Source: a beta proteobacterium AAP65 (lineage in GTDB: Bacteria; Pseudomonadota; Gammaproteobacteria; Burkholderiales; Burkholderiaceae_C). From it: 64,000 nucleotides of DNA. The position numbers and the translations under genes were made by a program. Positions within the stretch are counted from its first letter, which is position 1, and every line of letters starts with the position of its first letter. Below the pieces are notes generated by a model, which saw only the letters and a program-made list of their open reading frames with translations, ran no database searches and was not told the origin of the DNA. Shown one piece after another: positions 37,190-45,335 of this stretch. The stretch covers positions 1 to 64,000 of the forward strand of contig LJHW01000024.1 of the NCBI GenBank assembly GCA_001295865.1, in the 5' to 3' direction.

Positions 37190-39607
37190 TCAGCCCTGGG
37201 CCAGCAATGCCCGCGCTTCTTCCACGCGGGGCAGCTTGGGCTCACGCGCCAGCGCCTGGCGGATGAGGGCGCGGCCGCGCTCGGTGTCCCCCGTCTTCAC
37301 CAAGGCCTTGCCCAGGTGCAGCTGCATCAAGGCCGAAGGCGGCGAGGCCAGGGCCACGGCCTTTTCCAGCAGCGGCCGGGCCTTGTCGTACTGGCCGAGC
37401 TGGTAGTGGATCCACCCCAGGCTGTCCAGGTGCCCGGCATTGCGCGAGCTGGCAAAGCGCGAGGCCAGCTGCAGCGCACGTTCGGTGCTGGCACGGTCGC
37501 CCTTGTATTCGGCCAGCAGGTAGGCCAGGTTGTTGGCGATGGCGTCGTCTGCCGGGTAGCGGCGGGCCAGCAGCTCGTAGGCGGCAATGGCATCGTCGTG
37601 GCGGCCGATCTGGGCCAGCGTCTCGGCACGCAGCAGGGGCAGCACACGCTCCTGCGGCAAGACCCGCTCACCTTCGGCCAGCACCTTCAGCGCTTCGTCT
37701 GCGCGCCCCTGCGTGCGTTGCACGCGGGCCAGACCGAGGTAGGCGTTGAGCTGGCCCGGCGCCATGGCGAGGGCTTCACGGTAGGCGCGCTCGCCACCGG
37801 CCAGGTCGCCCCGCAAGGCGAGCACTTCGCCTCGCACCTGCAGGTGCACGGCCCGGTTGTTGGGCTGCTGCCGGTCGCGCGCGGCGATGCGCGCCAAAGC
37901 CTCGTCGTAGCGTTTCAAGCCGCTCAGCAGGGACACGCCGGCCAGGAAAGGTGCGGGGTCGGCGGGGGCGGCGGCCACCCCCGCGTCGTAGGCCTGCAGC
38001 GCCGCGGCGGTGCGGCCCTGCTGCGTCAGCAGGCGCCCCAGGCGCACGTGCGGATCGGCTTCCTGCGGAAAGGCCGTGCGGTAGCGCTCGAGCGTGGCCT
38101 GGGCCCCCGCGTAGTCGCGCCGGCCCGCGGCGAGTTGCGCCTTGAGCTGGTACAGCGCCGCGGCCTGGGGCATCAGGCGCAGGGCCTGGTCGAGCTCGTT
38201 CTGGGCCGCTTCGTGCTCACCGGCTTCGGCCATGGCGGTGGCCAGCAGCGCCCGCAGCGCCGGCTCGCGGGGGCTTTGTTGCACGCCCTCGGCCAGCGCA
38301 TCGCGGGCGAGGGCCGGCTCGCCCGCGGCCTGGTGCGCCTGGGCCAGCAATTGCACCACTTCCACCGCACCGGGCTGGTCGCGCAGCGCACCCCGCAGGT
38401 CGGCCACGGCATCACGGGCCCGGCCCTCAGCCAGGTGCATGCGCCCGCGCATGAGCAGCGCCGCGGCATCGCGCGGGTTGCTCTTGAGTACCTCTTCGAG
38501 CAGCTGGCGCGCCTGCGCTGGCTGGCCTTCGGCCAGGTGCAGGGCCGCGAGCTGGTTGCGTGCGGCCAGCAGGCTGGGGGTGTCGTCGGCCTTGTCGAGC
38601 ACGGCCTGCAGGGTTTCCTTGGCCTTCGCCGGGCGACCCGTGCTGCGGTAGAGCTGGGCCAGACCGAAACGAGCGGCCATGTCGCGCGGCTTGTCGTCGA
38701 CGGCCGCCAGGTAGGCCTTCTCAGCGGCCTCGTCGCCGCGCACGGCACGGATGAACTCGAGCAGTGCCAGGCGCCGCTTGCCATCGTCGGGCTGGGCCTG
38801 CACGGCGGCACGCATCACGGCCTCGGCCTTGTCCACTTCCTGGGCCGTCAGGTGGTAACGCGCCCAGGCCAGCCAGAGGTCGTGGTTGCGCGGCGCCGCT
38901 TCGGTGGCGCGCCGGAAGTAGGTCTCGGCCTTGCCGGCCATGGCCGGGTTGCCGGGGCTGGCAGCCGCCGTGACCTGCACCGCAGCCTGGATCAGGTCCA
39001 TGTCGCGCGGATGCTGCTGCAGGGCCGCGTCCAGCACCTGCAAGGCCTCGGGCCAGCGCTGCGCGTTGCTGTGCAGGGCGGCCAGGGTCAGGCTGGCATC
39101 GACGGGGGCGTCTGGGCCCTTCAACACCTCCTCGGCCAGCTTCTGCGCCTGGGCCGCCTGCCCTTGCGCCGCCAGCAGCGCCGCCTGCAGCGTGCGCGCG
39201 CGGGCGTGCTGGGGTGCAGTGGCCAGCACCTCATCCACCAGTTGCTGCGCGCGCGCGCGGTCGCCCGTCACCAGCAGCAGGCGCGCCATGCCCGCCTGGG
39301 CATCGGCCAAGCCGGGCTGCAGTTCCAGCGCCTTGGCGTACTGGCCGTAGGCGCGCTGCACCTCGCGCTGCCCCTCGCTGATCTGCGCTGCCAGCAGGTG
39401 CGCCGGTGCGTTCTTGGGGTCGATCTGCAACACGTTGCGAACCTCGACACCGGCCTTGTCCCAATCGGCCTGCTGCTGCAGTTCTGCCGCCTTGCGCAGG
39501 CCCGAGGCGATGCGGTCCTCGCGGCTGCTGCAGGCGCCGAGCGCCAGGCAGACAGCCACGGCCATGAGCAGGGGTCGGAACCGGGGTCGGGCAAGGATGC
39601 GTTTCAT
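37190..39607 (-). CDS. prsT: PEP-CTERM-system TPR lipoprotein (PrsT-like)
   Basis: An 805-residue lipoprotein. The signal peptide ends in lipobox LALGAC (Cys26). The rest is almost all TPR repeats, e.g. RIASGLRKAAELQQQADWDK, AYGQYAKALELQPGLADAQA and AIAAYELLARRYPADDAIAN, as in the PrsT family that accompanies exosortases. It probably acts as a periplasmic scaffold for surface assembly. It begins 9 bases after the exosortase stop, so both are likely co-transcribed. The symbol rests on repeat layout, length and neighbourhood. Confidence 0.82.
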   Translation of the reverse strand: MKRILARPRFRPLLMAVAVCLALGACSSREDRIASGLRKAAELQQQADWDKAGVEVRNVLQIDPKNAPAHLLAAQISEGQREVQRAYGQYAKALELQPGLADAQAGMARLLLVTGDRARAQQLVDEVLATAPQHARARTLQAALLAAQGQAAQAQKLAEEVLKGPDAPVDASLTLAALHSNAQRWPEALQVLDAALQQHPRDMDLIQAAVQVTAAASPGNPAMAGKAETYFRRATEAAPRNHDLWLAWARYHLTAQEVDKAEAVMRAAVQAQPDDGKRRLALLEFIRAVRGDEAAEKAYLAAVDDKPRDMAARFGLAQLYRSTGRPAKAKETLQAVLDKADDTPSLLAARNQLAALHLAEGQPAQARQLLEEVLKSNPRDAAALLMRGRMHLAEGRARDAVADLRGALRDQPGAVEVVQLLAQAHQAAGEPALARDALAEGVQQSPREPALRALLATAMAEAGEHEAAQNELDQALRLMPQAAALYQLKAQLAAGRRDYAGAQATLERYRTAFPQEADPHVRLGRLLTQQGRTAAALQAYDAGVAAAPADPAPFLAGVSLLSGLKRYDEALARIAARDRQQPNNRAVHLQVRGEVLALRGDLAGGERAYREALAMAPGQLNAYLGLARVQRTQGRADEALKVLAEGERVLPQERVLPLLRAETLAQIGRHDDAIAAYELLARRYPADDAIANNLAYLLAEYKGDRASTERALQLASRFASSRNAGHLDSLGWIHYQLGQYDKARPLLEKAVALASPPSALMQLHLGKALVKTGDTERGRALIRQALAREPKLPRVEEARALLAQG

Positions 39608-39616
39608 GGAGGTCTC

Positions 39617-41200
39617 TCAATCGGGAACGTAGATGCCCAGGCGGCCGTGGATCTCGGCCACGAAACCCTGCAGGCGCTGGTCGGCGGCGGCCGGGTCTTC
39701 GCCTGGGGGCAAGGGTGTGACCACGCGGACCAGCGCGCCATCGGAGCGGTCGCGCGTGATGGCATCGGCCAGGATGTGCCACTTCACGGCGAACTCATCG
39801 GTGAGATGCCGCCCGCGCTGGCGGAACCAGTAGTAGACGAGTTGGCGCTGGTCGCCTTTCTGGATGAGCGTGCGGTTCACCGTGAGGCTGCCGCCCGGCA
39901 GCGCCACGGTGTGCGCCTGAAGCGCCGACAAAGACCAGCCGTCGCCGGGAATGCAGGTGCGCGGCGAGTGACTCGACTCGCCCCCGCTCTGGCTCGCGTA
40001 GTAAGCCACGTAGAAGTTCACCCAGGGCTCGCCGGGGCGCGCGTAGTTCGCAAGGTGGTAGTCGGTGAGCGCCAGGGCGGCCAGCACGTCGGGGGCGATG
40101 CGGTCGCTGCGCCCTTCCCAGCCGCCGGGCAGTTGCAGCGGGAAGCTCGCGAAGGTCTCGCGCGGCGGCACCTGCTGCGCGCGCTGGGGCTGCATCCAGG
40201 CCGCCGCCGCGCCCAGCAGCAGCACCACCAACGCCACGGCCAGGGGCACCGGGAAGCGCCGCGGCTGCTGCGCACTGCCAGCGGGCAACGGGGCCGGTGC
40301 ATCGAGCAGCAGCAATTCGCCCAGCCTGGGCCGGCGGCCGCCCAGGCGCGCCAGCAGCAGCATCTCCACCACCAGCAGGGCCAGGCAGATCAAGAACATG
40401 AACCAGCCTTCCAGGTCGTGCACCAGCCCTTCGGCCATCTCGCTGCCCCAGTACTCCACCGTCACGCCAATGAGGCCGATGCGCAGGCTGTTGATGGCGA
40501 TGGTCAGCGGCACCGTGGACAACACCAGCAGCACACGCTGCCACATCGGGGCCTGGAAGAAGCAGGCCGCCAGCGTGCCCAGCACCAGCAGCGGAAACAG
40601 GTAACGCAGGCCGTTGCAGGCTTCCACGACCTGCAGCTTGTAGGTGCCCAGGTCGATGACGTTGCCCGCCAGGTGCACGCTGATCCCGAAAGCGCGGATC
40701 AGGGCCACGCCGAGCTCGGAAGACAGCAGTTGCAGCGCGTGCGAGACCTCGCGCAGCACGAACTGCGGCAGCGGCACCATGAACAGCAGCATGGCCAGCG
40801 GCAGGGCCAGCAGGCGCAGGCCGCGCGGGCCCAGTGCGGCCAGCACCAGGCCACAGAGCCCGACGACAAAACCGTACTGCGCGATCACACGGATGGCACT
40901 CAGCTCGCCCACGGCCCCCATCAGCAGCCCGAGCACCAACACGGCAAGGCCCCACCATGAGCCGTTCAGCGCATGCGTGCGCAGTTGATCGCTGCGCTGC
41001 CAGACCAGGAAGGCACTGATGCAGGGGACGAACCAGCCGTAGCTGTACTCCTCCACCTGCTGCCAGGTGGCCACCATGAATTCAAGGGCACCGTGGTGCC
41101 AGACCACCAGCAGCCCCAGGGCCAGCGCCCAGGCCGCCCAGTGCGGCGCGCCCCACTTCCAGGCAGGGGCAGGCGATGGTGCAGACAGGGAGGAAGACAT
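39617..41200 (-). CDS. xrtD: Exosortase with fused EpsI domain, XrtD (VPLPA-CTERM-specific) type
   Basis: A 527-residue multi-pass inner-membrane protease/transpeptidase. The exosortase part (~1-300) carries the catalytic triad: Cys195 in VVEACNGLRYLFP, Arg240 in AINSLRIGLIG and His261 in LVHDLEGWFM. The C-terminal ~190 residues form an EpsI domain (e.g. SFPLQLPGGWEGRSDRIAPD, YYASQSGGESSHSPRTCIPG). Fusion to EpsI plus two VPLPA-like tails in the window point to XrtD. It should cleave such tails after translocation. The start is uncertain: the ATG at 41200 (MSSSLSAPSP) or an in-frame GTG at 41221; neither has a strong ribosome-binding site. Confidence 0.88.
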   Translation of the reverse strand: MSSSLSAPSPAPAWKWGAPHWAAWALALGLLVVWHHGALEFMVATWQQVEEYSYGWFVPCISAFLVWQRSDQLRTHALNGSWWGLAVLVLGLLMGAVGELSAIRVIAQYGFVVGLCGLVLAALGPRGLRLLALPLAMLLFMVPLPQFVLREVSHALQLLSSELGVALIRAFGISVHLAGNVIDLGTYKLQVVEACNGLRYLFPLLVLGTLAACFFQAPMWQRVLLVLSTVPLTIAINSLRIGLIGVTVEYWGSEMAEGLVHDLEGWFMFLICLALLVVEMLLLARLGGRRPRLGELLLLDAPAPLPAGSAQQPRRFPVPLAVALVVLLLGAAAAWMQPQRAQQVPPRETFASFPLQLPGGWEGRSDRIAPDVLAALALTDYHLANYARPGEPWVNFYVAYYASQSGGESSHSPRTCIPGDGWSLSALQAHTVALPGGSLTVNRTLIQKGDQRQLVYYWFRQRGRHLTDEFAVKWHILADAITRDRSDGALVRVVTPLPPGEDPAAADQRLQGFVAEIHGRLGIYVPD

Positions 41201-41468
41201 GGCGAAGGGCAGAGCCGGCACAGGCGCGAGCCGGCAGGAGACACGGCAAGCCGCCGGGGATCACCACCTTAGGCAGGGCCTGTGACAAGGCCATGGCGCT
41301 GCAGGCCCGAGCGGCGCAGCGTTCGGCCGCGGCCAGCGGCATTCGGAAGCCCGCCAGGCGCCGCAAGGCCTGGCCCCTGTCAAGCACCGGACACAAGCAC
41401 ACGCCAACATGCGCGGCGCTCTGCGCAGCCACGGTGCCGCCCAGCGGCCGCCCTGACTTCCAGCCCCG
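41201..41468. promoter_or_regulatory. Divergent promoter region of the exosortase and wcaF-like genes
   Basis: A 268-base region between divergently transcribed genes. It carries the bipartite motif at 41265-41287, ending 65 bases before the exosortase ATG. No clear -35/-10 pair was recognised on either strand. Confidence 0.5.
41265..41287. promoter_or_regulatory. Bipartite motif copy (CACCTTAGG-N8-GTGACA)
   Basis: Same sequence and gap as the copy at 34775-34797. On the minus strand it reads TGTCAC-N8-CCTAAGGTG and precedes the exosortase gene by ~65 bases. Confidence 0.55.
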
Positions 41469-42044
41469 ATGCACCGCCGCCCCACCCCTGCCCTGACCGC
41501 AGCCGACCCCTACCTCGCACCCAGCACCAGCCTGCGCAGCCGCGTGGCGCGGGGCCTGTGGGGCCTGGTGTGGTGGACGCTCTTTCGCACCTCTCCGCGG
41601 CCGGCGTTCGCCTGGCGGGCGGCCTTGCTGCGCCTCTTCGGCGCGCAGCTCGGGCCCCACTGTCACATCTACCCGGCGGCACGTGTGTGGGCGCCATGGC
41701 TGCTGGTGTGCGAAGACGCGGTCTGCATCGCCGATGAAGCGGTGGTCTACAACCCGGGCGGCGTGCAGCTGCGCTCACACTGCGTGATCTCGCAGCAGGC
41801 CTACCTCTGCGGCGCGGGCCACGACATCGACGACCCTGCCTTCCCGATGGTCAGCCGCCGCATCGAGGTGGGGGCCTACGCCTGGGTGGCCGCACGTGCC
41901 ACCGTGTGCGCCGGTGTGCAAGTGGGCGAGGGCGCGGTGCTGGCACTCGGCAGCGTGGCCACCCGCGCGCTGCAGCCTTGGGGCGTGTACGCCGGCGTGC
42001 CGGCGCGCTGGCAAAGGCAACGCCGGCAGCACCATGCACGCTGA
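41469..42044 (+). CDS. WcaF-type sugar O-acetyltransferase
   Basis: A 191-residue left-handed beta-helix (hexapeptide) acetyltransferase. WcaF-like features are an N-terminal helix with ARGLWGLVWWTLFRTSPRPA, LLRLFGAQLGPHCHIYPAAR, and the catalytic-loop region CGAGHDIDDPAFPMVSRRIE with the histidine used in this family. It would acetylate an EPS sugar from acetyl-CoA in the cytoplasm. It overlaps the next methyltransferase gene by 11 bases, so the two are probably made together. It opens the plus-strand EPS block. Confidence 0.9.
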   Translation: MHRRPTPALTAADPYLAPSTSLRSRVARGLWGLVWWTLFRTSPRPAFAWRAALLRLFGAQLGPHCHIYPAARVWAPWLLVCEDAVCIADEAVVYNPGGVQLRSHCVISQQAYLCGAGHDIDDPAFPMVSRRIEVGAYAWVAARATVCAGVQVGEGAVLALGSVATRALQPWGVYAGVPARWQRQRRQHHAR

Positions 42045-42663
42045 GCGCGCGGTCACGCGGTCCGAGTACCTGTGGCTGGAGAACGGCCCGGCGGCCATCC
42101 ACGCGCACATGGCCCGGCCGGTGGTGATGACCCTCGACCGCCTGGGCGCGCACCGGGTGCTCGACCTGGGCTGCGGCAACGGCTGGCTCACGGCGGCCCT
42201 GGCGCGTTGCGGCTTCGAGACCAGCGGTCTGGACCTGAGCCACAGCGGCATCCAGATCGCGCGCGCCTCGCACCCGGAGGTGGCCTTCCACCAGGGCGAT
42301 GCCCTGCAGCCCCCACCCGCGGCGTGGCAAGGCCGCTTCGATGCCGTGGTGGCCGTGGAGACCGTGGACCACGTGGCGCATCCCGACCGTTTGCTGGCCC
42401 ACGCGATGCAGATGCTGCGCCCGGGCGGCCTGCTGCTGCTGAGCGTGCCGTACCACGGCTACCTGAAGAACCTGGTGATCGCGCTGCTCGGCCGCAACGA
42501 CCTGCGCCTGCAGGCCCTGGCGCCGCACGGCCGGTTGAAGTTCTTCTCGCGCCAGACGCTGACGGCGCTGGCCGAACAGGCCGGCTTCGAGCTGCTGGAA
42601 CTGCAGCGCATCGGGCGCGTGCCACCGCTGGCGCGGTCGATGCTGCTGGTGGCACGGCGCTGA
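42034..42663 (+). CDS. SAM-dependent methyltransferase (class I)
   Basis: A 209-residue Rossmann methyltransferase. The SAM motif I is VLDLGCGNGWLTAALARC (residue ~37), motif II DAVVAVETVDHVAHPDRLLA, and motif III LRPGGLLLLSVPYHGYLKNL. The ATG at 42034 lies inside the end of the acetyltransferase gene. The C-terminal half closely matches the methyltransferase at 53610 (PYHGYxKNL...GR, HxKFFSRxTL, SMLLVARR), so they are paralogues. The acceptor is probably an EPS sugar or lipid-linked intermediate. Confidence 0.87.
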   Translation: MHAERAVTRSEYLWLENGPAAIHAHMARPVVMTLDRLGAHRVLDLGCGNGWLTAALARCGFETSGLDLSHSGIQIARASHPEVAFHQGDALQPPPAAWQGRFDAVVAVETVDHVAHPDRLLAHAMQMLRPGGLLLLSVPYHGYLKNLVIALLGRNDLRLQALAPHGRLKFFSRQTLTALAEQAGFELLELQRIGRVPPLARSMLLVARR

Positions 42664-42788
42664 GGGCCGAACGGCAGACGCGGCCCGCGCCGCGGCTTCA
42701 TGCCGATGTCATGCCGGCTGCACAGACTGTGCCGGGTCTGCGCCAGAGGGCGCAAGCACCTTCAACCGCTGCAGAAGAGGCCCACGAC

Positions 42789-44447
42789 ATGCTTTCCTTT
42801 CCCAACGAATCCGCCCGGACCCTGAGCCGTCGCCGCCTGCTGCAAGGCAGCGGCGCGGGCCTCGCAGCCGCCTTCGTCGGCACGCTTGGCGCCCTGCATT
42901 CGCGCCAGGCCCAGGCGGCCGTTGGTGGCAAGCAGACGGTGTCGGCGCCCTCGCCCTACGGCCCCATCGCGCCGGTCAACGACCTCAGCACCGGCCTGCC
43001 CCTGCTGCAGCTGCCCGAAGGCTTCAGCTACAGCTCCTACGGCTGGACCGGCGATGCGATGAGCACCGGCCAGCCCACGCCCGGCTTGCACGATGGCATG
43101 GCGGTGGTGCGCAGCCGCCGCAATGGCCGCAGCCAGGAGCTGACGCTCATCCGCAACCACGAACGCGGGCTCGTGGCCACGCAGGCCGAGGCCATCCAGG
43201 CGCCGGCGATGTACGCCACGGGCCTGGTCAACGGCATCGTCACGCTCACCGGTGCGGTGACCGTGCGCATCGGTGCCAACAACACGGTGCGGCTGCCCGG
43301 GCAACCCGACCCTGCGCCTTTCACAGGCTATGCGGCTGGCGGCACCACCAACCTCACCTTCCGCGACAACCGATGGGCCGGCAGCGCCGCTTCGCTCGGC
43401 GGCACCCTGGGCAACTGCGCGGGTGGGCCCACGCCCTGGGGCACATGGCTGAGCTGTGAAGAGACGGTGCTCGACTTCTCGCTCATCGGTGGCAGGAAGC
43501 ACGGCTATGTCTTTGAGTCGGCCGCCGACCCAACGCAGTCCATCGCCACCCCCATCGTCGAGATGGGCCGCTTCGTGCACGAGGCCGTGGCCATCGACAC
43601 CGCCACGGGCAACGTGTACCTCACCGAAGACAACCGCAACTGCAGCAGCCTCTTCCGCTTCGTGCCCGCAGACCCACGCGGCGGCCTGGGCAGCCTGCAG
43701 CGCGGGGGCCGCCTGCAAGCCGCGCGCATCAAGGCGGTGCTGGTGCAGGCCCTGCCGCAAAGCCTGGCCGCCAGCAACAACACCGCCTTGCTGGACCCCC
43801 GCATCGGCGACACCTACGAGATCGAGTGGGTGGACATCGCCGACCCCGATGCCGAGCCCCGCACCGTGGCGGGCCAGCCGGGTGGCGTGGCGTTGGCCGT
43901 GATGGCCGGGCCGACGATCCAGGCGCTGGCGGCGGGCTGCGCGCGCTGGGCGCGCGGCGAAGGCATCTGGGCCGCAGGCGGGCGCCTGTTCATCGTCGAC
44001 ACGGCCGCTGGCGTGAACGGCGCCGGCAACATCGGCAATGGCGACGGCGCGGTGTGGGAGCTGACGCTGGCCACCATGCAGCTGCGCGCGATCTTCGTCT
44101 CCGGCGACCAGACCGCGGGCAACAACCCCGACAACGTCACCGTCAGCCCGCGTGGCGGTGTCGTGCTGTGCGAAGACGGCGGCGGCTCGACCGATGCCTT
44201 CGGCACCGGCTCGCGCCTGCTGGGCCTGAACGCGGCGGGCGAGGCCTACATCTTCGGCAAGAACCACTGCAACCTGTCGGCGGCGCAGGTGAGCTCGGCG
44301 GGCAAGCTCGTGCCGGCCGGTGACTTCCGCGGCATCGAGTTCGCAGGCGCCTGTTTCGACCCCACGGGGCGCGTGCTCTTCGCGAGCATCCAGACCCCCG
44401 GCATCACCTACGCCATCACCGGCCCCTGGGCACGCGGCAACCTGTGA
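42789..44447 (+). CDS. PhoX-family (DUF839) phosphatase, Tat-exported
   Basis: A 552-residue protein. The N-terminus has a twin-arginine signal (TLSRRRLLQGSGAGLAAAFV, cleavage near AQAA). The mature part shows PhoX features: TLIRNHERG, PWGTWLSCEET, GRFVHEAVAIDTATGNVYLT and LCEDGGGSTDAFG, with acidic residues expected to bind Ca/Fe. It would act as a folded periplasmic or secreted phosphatase. A longer in-frame opening overlaps the methyltransferase and is a shadow; the ATG at 42789 starts just before the Tat signal. Its place in an EPS locus is unexpected. It ends at a strong hairpin. Confidence 0.87.
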   Translation: MLSFPNESARTLSRRRLLQGSGAGLAAAFVGTLGALHSRQAQAAVGGKQTVSAPSPYGPIAPVNDLSTGLPLLQLPEGFSYSSYGWTGDAMSTGQPTPGLHDGMAVVRSRRNGRSQELTLIRNHERGLVATQAEAIQAPAMYATGLVNGIVTLTGAVTVRIGANNTVRLPGQPDPAPFTGYAAGGTTNLTFRDNRWAGSAASLGGTLGNCAGGPTPWGTWLSCEETVLDFSLIGGRKHGYVFESAADPTQSIATPIVEMGRFVHEAVAIDTATGNVYLTEDNRNCSSLFRFVPADPRGGLGSLQRGGRLQAARIKAVLVQALPQSLAASNNTALLDPRIGDTYEIEWVDIADPDAEPRTVAGQPGGVALAVMAGPTIQALAAGCARWARGEGIWAAGGRLFIVDTAAGVNGAGNIGNGDGAVWELTLATMQLRAIFVSGDQTAGNNPDNVTVSPRGGVVLCEDGGGSTDAFGTGSRLLGLNAAGEAYIFGKNHCNLSAAQVSSAGKLVPAGDFRGIEFAGACFDPTGRVLFASIQTPGITYAITGPWARGNL

Positions 44448-44457
44448 CCGGCCGGCA

Positions 44458-44487
44458 GCGCGGCCCCCTCAGCGAGGGGGCCCGCGC
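44458..44487. terminator. Bidirectional GC-rich terminator hairpin
   Basis: A 13-bp stem with one bulged C (GCGCGGCCCCCTC / GAGGGGGCCCGCGC) and loop AGC. It starts 10 bases after the phoX-like stop and contains the stop codon of the convergent GT2 gene (44469-44471). No long T run follows. Confidence 0.65.
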
Positions 44488-45335
44488 CGCGCCTCGTGCA
44501 GCTTGGCGTCGACCAGCAAGCGAAACCACAGACCCTGCAGGAAGGCAAAGTAGAAGCCTTCGCGGCCGTCGAGAAAACCGAGCCTGAAGACGTAGCGGTA
44601 GACGAAGTAGGCCGCGGCACGCAGGCCGCCCGGCAGGCGGTAGTACAGCGCCTTGAGCCAGCGCGTGCGTTGCCGGGCGTCGCCCAGCAGGCGCGGCTGC
44701 AGGCTGTCGCCGGCGGCGGCAGCCGCAGGGCCGCCCAGCAGCTCGGCCGCCTCCAGGTCGCTCCAGCGGTTGTGGCGCGCTGTCCAGTCGCCGAGCATGA
44801 GCGCGTTCTTGTCGTGCATGCAGCCGGCCAGGCGCCGCGTGGGGTGCGGGCTGACGAAGTGCTGGTCGTACAGCCGCTGCTCGCAGGCGCCCTGCCCGCT
44901 GCGGAACAGGCGCAGGTGCCAGGGGTTCAAGCCGCTGTGACGCAGGCGCTTGCCCATGAAGTAGTCGACACGCCGCAGCAGGTAGGCCTGGTGGCTGGCC
45001 GCAGCACCCTGCTGCAGCACTTGCTGGATGGCGGCGACGGCCTCGTCGTCGAGCACTTCATCGGCGTCGAGGTGCAGTTGCCAGGGCGCGCTGGCGGCCA
45101 CCTGCCCGATGGCCCAGTTGCGTTGCTCGGCGTAGTTGCTGAAGGGGCGTTGCACCACTTCGGCCTGCGCGCCCACCTGCTCGAGCGTGGCGTCCTTGGA
45201 ATACGAATCGACGACAAAGGGCCGCGGGTCGATGCGGCGCGCCTGTGCCAGCGTCTCGGCGATGATGCCCTCGCAGTTGAAGGTGAGCACCACCACGCGG
45301 CAGCGCGCGGGCTCGGCATGGGCCTGCAGCGTCAT
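44469..45335 (-). CDS. GT2 family glycosyltransferase (WaaE/KdtX-like)
   Basis: A 288-residue GT-A inverting glycosyltransferase. It opens RVVVLTFNCEGIIAETLAQA, with VLTFN in place of the family's usual TLNEE-like segment. The metal-binding DxD lies in LHLDADEVLDDEA (residues ~90-102), and KRLRHSGLNPWHLRLFRSG follows. The C-terminal YVFRLGFLDGREGFYFAFLQ is an amphipathic or membrane-associated segment common in WaaE/KdtX relatives. It is made from an ATGA overlap (45332-45335) with the GT4 gene upstream, so both are coupled. The acceptor is inferred to be lipid-linked EPS. Confidence 0.87.
   Translation of the reverse strand: MTLQAHAEPARCRVVVLTFNCEGIIAETLAQARRIDPRPFVVDSYSKDATLEQVGAQAEVVQRPFSNYAEQRNWAIGQVAASAPWQLHLDADEVLDDEAVAAIQQVLQQGAAASHQAYLLRRVDYFMGKRLRHSGLNPWHLRLFRSGQGACEQRLYDQHFVSPHPTRRLAGCMHDKNALMLGDWTARHNRWSDLEAAELLGGPAAAAAGDSLQPRLLGDARQRTRWLKALYYRLPGGLRAAAYFVYRYVFRLGFLDGREGFYFAFLQGLWFRLLVDAKLHEARRGPPR

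Noticed and set aside
42072-42788. Upstream extension of the phoX-like gene
   Set aside because: It overlaps the methyltransferase in another frame; the Tat signal begins right after the ATG at 42789.
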